Shown here piece by piece: positions 60,474 through 64,000 of a stretch of 64,000 bases of DNA. The notes below the pieces were generated by a model that did no database searches, had not been told where the DNA came from, and saw only the letters and a list, made by a program, of their open reading frames with translations. Made by a program: the position numbers and the translations under genes. This stretch comes from Glaciecola sp041380235 (GTDB lineage: Bacteria > Pseudomonadota > Gammaproteobacteria > Enterobacterales > Alteromonadaceae). Location of the stretch: the NCBI RefSeq assembly GCF_041380235.1, contig NZ_JBGIYY010000004.1, positions 62,001-126,000 of the forward strand, given 5' to 3'. Every line of letters begins with the position of its first letter. Within the stretch, counting starts at the first letter, position 1.

Positions 60474-61685
60474 TTATTCAGCGTTAGCAATGAATTTAGC
60501 AATACCGCGCTCGAAGCGTTCTAAACCTTCAATGATGTCTTCGTCAGGAATGATTAAAGATGGCGCAAAACGAACTACATCCATACCCGCGATTAAGCAC
60601 ATTAAGCCCTGCTCAGTTGCAGCAGTCATAATATCTTTTGCGTGACCCTTGTACTTGTCATTCAGGGCGCAGCCCAAGAGCATGCCCTTACCGCGTATTT
60701 CTGAGAAGACATGATGCTTTTCATTTATCGCATGTAGCTTTTCACGGAACAGCGCTTCTTTGTGAAGTACCCCTTCGAGTACTTCTGATGTATTGACGAT
60801 ATCGAAAACTTTCTCGGCAATTGCACAGGCCAATGGGTTGCCACCGTATGTGCTGCCATGAGTGCCCGGTTTTAAGCTGGCCGATACTTTGTCAGTTGTA
60901 AGCATAGCACCTACCGGAAAGCCGCCACCGAGTGACTTTGCAGAGGTAAGAATGTCTGGCGTGACGCCGGTATTCATGTAGTCGAATAACTTACCGGTAC
61001 GGCCCATGCCGGATTGTACTTCATCGAAAATAAGCAAGGCATTATGTTCATCACATAGGGCTCGAACGCCTTTTATAAATGCTACATCAGGCACGATAAT
61101 GCCGCCTTCACCCTGCATTGGCTCCATCATGATGGCGCATGTACGCTCAGAGACAAGCGCTTTAAGCGCGTCTAAATTATTGTACTCGCAGTGCACAATC
61201 GCTCCGGGCTTTGGTCCAAAGCCATCAGAGTATGCCGGCTGGCCGCCAACTGTTACGGTAAAAAAGGTGCGACCATGAAAGCCCTTAGCAAAAGCAATGA
61301 TTTGATCTTTTTCTTGGCCGAAGTGGTCGAGTGCATATCTGCGGGCTAATTTTAATGCCGCTTCATTGGCTTCTGCGCCTGAGTTTGCGAAATAGACTTT
61401 ATCGGCAAACGTCGCGTCAGTGAGTTTTTGCGCGAGTTGAAGTGCAGGTTCATTCGTGAATACGTTGCTTAAGTGCCAAAGTTTGCTGCCTTGTTCGGCT
61501 AGTGCTTTGACAAGCTCTGGGTGACAATGACCCAAGACATTTACCGCAATGCCACCGGCAAAATCAATATATTCAATACCCTCTTGATCCCACACGCGAG
61601 AGCCTTCTCCGCGCACCGGCACCATAGCCGCAGGATTGTAGTTAGGTACCATTACTTGATTGAAGGTGTCTCTGGTGACTTGCAT
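60474..61685 (-). CDS. astC: Acetylornithine/succinylornithine aminotransferase
   Basis: The 403-residue PLP enzyme belongs to the ArgD/AstC family. Motifs include YIDFAGGIAVNVLGHCHPEL, FANSGAEANEAALKLARRYA, LIFDEVQSGMGRTGKLF and the PLP lysine in TSAKSLGGGFPVGAM. As the first gene of the operon with astA and astD, it should act on succinylornithine in arginine catabolism. It may also serve arginine synthesis, since sequence alone does not separate ArgD from AstC. GAGG lies seven bases before the ATG. Two GAATAATTAT sites upstream may be ArgR boxes. Confidence 0.92.
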   Translation of the reverse strand: MQVTRDTFNQVMVPNYNPAAMVPVRGEGSRVWDQEGIEYIDFAGGIAVNVLGHCHPELVKALAEQGSKLWHLSNVFTNEPALQLAQKLTDATFADKVYFANSGAEANEAALKLARRYALDHFGQEKDQIIAFAKGFHGRTFFTVTVGGQPAYSDGFGPKPGAIVHCEYNNLDALKALVSERTCAIMMEPMQGEGGIIVPDVAFIKGVRALCDEHNALLIFDEVQSGMGRTGKLFDYMNTGVTPDILTSAKSLGGGFPVGAMLTTDKVSASLKPGTHGSTYGGNPLACAIAEKVFDIVNTSEVLEGVLHKEALFREKLHAINEKHHVFSEIRGKGMLLGCALNDKYKGHAKDIMTAATEQGLMCLIAGMDVVRFAPSLIIPDEDIIEGLERFERGIAKFIANAE

Positions 61686-61789
61686 GTAAATACCTCTGCT
61701 TTCTTTAAAAACGAATCTGGCGGCTTCTAACCATTAGAAAACGCTACAGGATTTGCCGATATAACGACAAATTGGCCGTCTAGTATGCC

Positions 61790-61804
61790 AGAATAATTAT
61801 CGTT
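61790..61804 (-). promoter_or_regulatory. ArgR-like box 1 upstream of astC
   Basis: The sequence AGAATAATTATCGTT matches one half of the ArgR consensus (TGAATAATTATTCA type) in its central GAATAATTAT. It lies about 105 bases upstream of astC. The second half is degenerate. Confidence 0.35.
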
Positions 61805-61869
61805 AGTCGCTAATAGTAAAGGCCCCGAGAGCTTGTTTTTATTAAGGATGCAGATATTTGCAGATGAAG

Positions 61870-61884
61870 TGAATAATTATATTT
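61870..61884 (-). promoter_or_regulatory. ArgR-like box 2 upstream of astC
   Basis: TGAATAATTATATTT repeats the GAATAATTAT core exactly 80 bases from box 1 and has the expected TGAAT left half. ArgR activates ast operons in enterobacteria; the role here is inferred. Confidence 0.4.
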
Positions 61885-61996
61885 TAAGGGCAATAAAAAA
61901 CAGAATGTAAACCGCCTGACTGAGCGAGGAGATATTTGAATTACGACCGCTGAGGACGCTATTTCGGTGTGTTATCAGTCAGTAAAATGAGTTTGC

Positions 61997-62037
61997 AGGT
62001 GCGCTAGCGCATATTCATGCAAAAATATTTTGCACCT
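61997..62037. repeat. Inverted-repeat cluster downstream of the HDOD gene
   Basis: AGGTGC (61997-62002) pairs with GCACCT (62032-62037). Within this lie the perfect palindrome GCGCTAGCGC (62001-62010) and an A/T-rich palindrome ending TTTTGC. It could form a terminator-like structure for the minus-strand HDOD operon, although a long T run is missing. Confidence 0.4.
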
Positions 62038-62051
62038 TAATTTAGGCAAGG

Positions 62052-63251
62052 TCAGATTTCTTCAGATACTTCAGTGATCTTAAGCTCGATACCAGTCAAG
62101 TTTATCTTTGTTACTACCGCAACATCGTCTGATTTTATCCCAAAGTTTCGCAAATAAAGCATCGAAGCTTCTTTGCTCATTAATTTATGGGTTTGCATCA
62201 TCTTAAACTGCATGTAGCCTTGCGCATTAAATAGCAGTTTAGTAAGTGGGTGTAAGTTGTGCTCTTCGAGAAACTTAAAGCTAATTGAGCGGATGGAAGT
62301 GTAGTCTTCAAATCCCATTCCTATTAAAAGCCACTTACATTTTAATTGATTAAAGACAGCAGAGTTAATGTTCACTGCATGCTTATTCCATAGTGTCATA
62401 ATGTATTTATGAGAAGGCTTTAAAGATGCCAGCGCTTTGGCTTGATTGGGATTGTTTTTTCTACGTGCATCAATAATGCGCTCACGCAACTTATCATCGA
62501 ATGAGCGTAAATACAGGGTAGCAATAATGGCACGACCCAAGGTCGAAAATAAGCCGAGGTTAAACCCAAAGTGAGGTCTTATCCCGCGTTTGTCAGCCAA
62601 GGACTTACCTATATTTCCCGTTCCTATGGTGTACAGCCAAAGGTTCTTTTGTAGATCAGGGGTAAACTCCGAATGTGGAGGCATACAATGCTTTGCGATA
62701 AGAACCGGCACCAGTGAGCGCAAACTTTCTACGCCTATAAAGCTCAGTGCACTGTGTAATGTCTTTAAAATCACAGGGTGCCCTTGAGAGTCTACTCTGC
62801 GATACTTCGGCTGGCGTACAAACTTCAGTAAAGAAATTTTTAGCCATTCGACTTTTTCAATACATTCTACCAATCTCGAAATAGAGCACGATTCGGTGTA
62901 TAAAATATCGAGCAGTTTGCCAATCGCCAAGTCAAACTCAAGCACGTTATAAAGTAAATCTTCAGTATCGAGAAAGCGTTTTTCGAGGTCAGGTATAAAT
63001 GTGCGATGAAAATCGGCTTCAATTTGATGAAGGAAATTATTCTCTTGGGTAGCGGCAATTTCACGCTGTTTATTTGCGAGCTCCTCAACCATCAAAAGTT
63101 TGCGTCGCGACTCTGCTTGTTCAGAGTCCTCCATCATCCTCATGGTTTCAGTTTTTTGGCCCGCCAGTAAAATAGCCTCATCCAGCGACAGAAGGAGTTG
63201 TTCAAATCGATTGTTATATATGGCAGCTAACTGTGAAACGCTCTTTTTCAT
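62052..63251 (-). CDS. HDOD-domain protein
   Basis: The 399-residue protein has a helical, possibly coiled-coil N-terminus (about residues 1-110). A region that resembles an HDOD output domain follows (about 115-320): IGKLLDILYTESCSISRLVE, ILKTLHSALSFIGVESLRSL and HFGFNLGLFSTLGRAI. The HD residues of phosphohydrolases are not evident, as usual for HDOD. Such proteins are signalling or regulatory and their ligands are largely unknown. It begins three bases after the pabA stop, so it is translated in the same operon as pabA. The assignment is by pattern and moderately sure. Confidence 0.6.
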   Translation of the reverse strand: MKKSVSQLAAIYNNRFEQLLLSLDEAILLAGQKTETMRMMEDSEQAESRRKLLMVEELANKQREIAATQENNFLHQIEADFHRTFIPDLEKRFLDTEDLLYNVLEFDLAIGKLLDILYTESCSISRLVECIEKVEWLKISLLKFVRQPKYRRVDSQGHPVILKTLHSALSFIGVESLRSLVPVLIAKHCMPPHSEFTPDLQKNLWLYTIGTGNIGKSLADKRGIRPHFGFNLGLFSTLGRAIIATLYLRSFDDKLRERIIDARRKNNPNQAKALASLKPSHKYIMTLWNKHAVNINSAVFNQLKCKWLLIGMGFEDYTSIRSISFKFLEEHNLHPLTKLLFNAQGYMQFKMMQTHKLMSKEASMLYLRNFGIKSDDVAVVTKINLTGIELKITEVSEEI

Positions 63252-63254
63252 TCA

Positions 63255-63833
63255 CTATCCAAGTGTTAAAAAGTTCTGCAGTATTTGGTGTCCACAATCG
63301 GTAAGCAAAGATTCAGGGTGAAACTGCACGCCGTATAATCTAAGCTTGCGATCTTCAATTGCCATGACTTCGGTCATATTACAATCATCACACCAAGCAC
63401 TCACATGAAACTGAGTCGGTAAACTAGATTTTTCCACTATCAAAGAATGATAACGCGTGGCGATAAACCTAGGTTTACAATCTGCAAACAAAATAGACTG
63501 ATTGTCACATTGAATATTTGACGTTTTGCCATGACGAATATGTTTCGCCTGTGTCACTTTCGCGCCCATATGTTGGGCAATCGCCTGATGACCTAGACAC
63601 ACTCCTAAAATGGGGCACTTACCTTTAAATGCTGAAATAGCAGCTAGAGAAATGCCTGACTCGTTAGGAGTACATGGACCAGGTGAGATCACTAAGTGGT
63701 CAAAATTCAAGTGACGCAGCTCATCTATTGTTGTTGCATCATTTTTTACAACGGTCACCGAGTGCTGGAGTTCTTCAAAGTAACGGGCTAGGTTAAATGT
63801 AAATGAATCGTAGTTATCGATTATTAACACCAC
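63255..63833 (-). CDS. pabA: Aminodeoxychorismate/anthranilate synthase glutaminase subunit
   Basis: The class I glutamine amidotransferase has 192 residues with start GTG 63833, giving MVLIIDNYDSFTFNLARYF and an AGAGG ribosome-binding site nine bases upstream. A TTG six bases earlier is less likely. The triad is present: Cys in ILGVCLGHQAIA, and His and Glu in VQFHPESLL. It supplies ammonia for 4-amino-4-deoxychorismate (folate) or anthranilate (tryptophan) synthesis. The single-subunit gene beside trpS, away from a trp operon, favours PabA, and it may serve both pathways. Confidence 0.9.
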   Translation of the reverse strand: MVLIIDNYDSFTFNLARYFEELQHSVTVVKNDATTIDELRHLNFDHLVISPGPCTPNESGISLAAISAFKGKCPILGVCLGHQAIAQHMGAKVTQAKHIRHGKTSNIQCDNQSILFADCKPRFIATRYHSLIVEKSSLPTQFHVSAWCDDCNMTEVMAIEDRKLRLYGVQFHPESLLTDCGHQILQNFLTLG

Positions 63834-63839
63834 CTGCAA

Positions 63840-64000
63840 TTACCTCTGCACAAAACCCAGCGTTTGGTATACCTTGCTTAATGTATCGGACGCAATGGCC
63901 TGAGCTTTAGCACTGCCGTTATGCATTACATTTTGCAGATACTGACTATCGCTGCGAATGCGCTGATATTCACTTTGAATGGGCGTTAGCATAGCCACCA
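63840..64000 (-). CDS. trpS: Tryptophanyl-tRNA synthetase, C-terminal end (partial)
   Basis: The minus-strand frame runs from the window edge to TAA at 63840-63842 and encodes about 53 residues containing LTPIQSEYQRIRSDSQYLQN and SDTLSKVYQTLGFVQR. This is the C-terminal helical tail of class I TrpS, in which a stretch like LxPIQxRY is conserved. The 5' part is outside the window. Its end lies next to the pabA start, so trpS-pabA-HDOD may form one operon. Confidence 0.85.
   Translation of the reverse strand, partial: VAMLTPIQSEYQRIRSDSQYLQNVMHNGSAKAQAIASDTLSKVYQTLGFVQR

Larger units (their letters stand above)
61686..62051. other. Intergenic region upstream of astC
   Basis: This 366-base region contains no coding frame I can support. 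It holds two ArgR-like GAATAATTAT sequences, 80 bases apart, and an inverted-repeat cluster near the HDOD gene end. The astC promoter must lie here. Confidence 0.6.

Overview
The window is chromosomal DNA of a gammaproteobacterium, most likely a marine member of the Alteromonadales. The evidence is the set of housekeeping genes (S10 ribosomal operon, purU, waaA, mrcB, parC, rlmA), a DUF2982 gene, a class I polyhydroxyalkanoate (PHA) cluster, an ast arginine-catabolism operon and several long c-di-GMP or two-component signalling proteins. The placement is inferred from protein families, not from a marker phylogeny. I saw no tRNA, rRNA, insertion sequence, prophage or CRISPR array. The window opens inside rplD and closes inside trpS.

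Layout. 1-3610: distal S10 operon (rplD end, rplW, rplB, rpsS, rplV, rpsC, rplP, rpmC, rpsQ), closed by a terminator and not followed by the spc operon. 3620-9476: envelope and secreted proteins: a thioredoxin-like lipoprotein, two spondin-domain proteins (one with a collagen-like stalk), an orphan GspC/PDZ protein and an S8 protease with a C-terminal 12-residue repeat array. 9546-15927: two convergent regulators, a two-propeller diguanylate cyclase and a sigma-54 activator carrying a degenerate GGDEF domain. 16070-18689: waaA (LPS Kdo transfer) with a possible upstream microprotein, purU and a small unknown gene. 18837-26202: PHA metabolism (phaB, phaZ, two phasins, phaR, phaC, DUF6489), interrupted by a lytic transglycosylase. 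26447-37000: PBP1B, the nitrogen module glnK-amtB with NtrC and sigma-54 sites, ggt, a DyP-type peroxidase, a class III cyclase, hemL and pyrB. 37227-42548: an RND efflux pair behind a palindromic operator, then DUF2982. 42562-51792: a BarA-like hybrid kinase with a DISM sensor, parC, rlmA, a membrane redoxin, a microprotein and a TPR-GGEEF cyclase. 52225-57875: LysR regulator, gcdH, a fused alpha/beta 2-oxoacid dehydrogenase E1 and a FabD-like acyltransferase. 57896-61685: astCAD. 62052-64000: HDOD protein, pabA and the trpS end.

How the genes work together. The PHA block holds reductase, synthase, depolymerase, granule proteins and repressor, with two near-identical palindromes between phaR and the phasins that fit PhaR operators; the thiolase phaA is absent. 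glnK-amtB has a well-matched NtrC box about 64 bp upstream of a sigma-54 promoter. The gcdH cluster pairs glutaryl-CoA dehydrogenase with a one-chain E1 and a stand-alone acyltransferase in place of the usual CoA-transferase. It is the part of the window whose joint function I cannot assign and the best candidate for an undescribed pathway. The SHW-repeat protease and the tandem spondin proteins are the next most unusual features.
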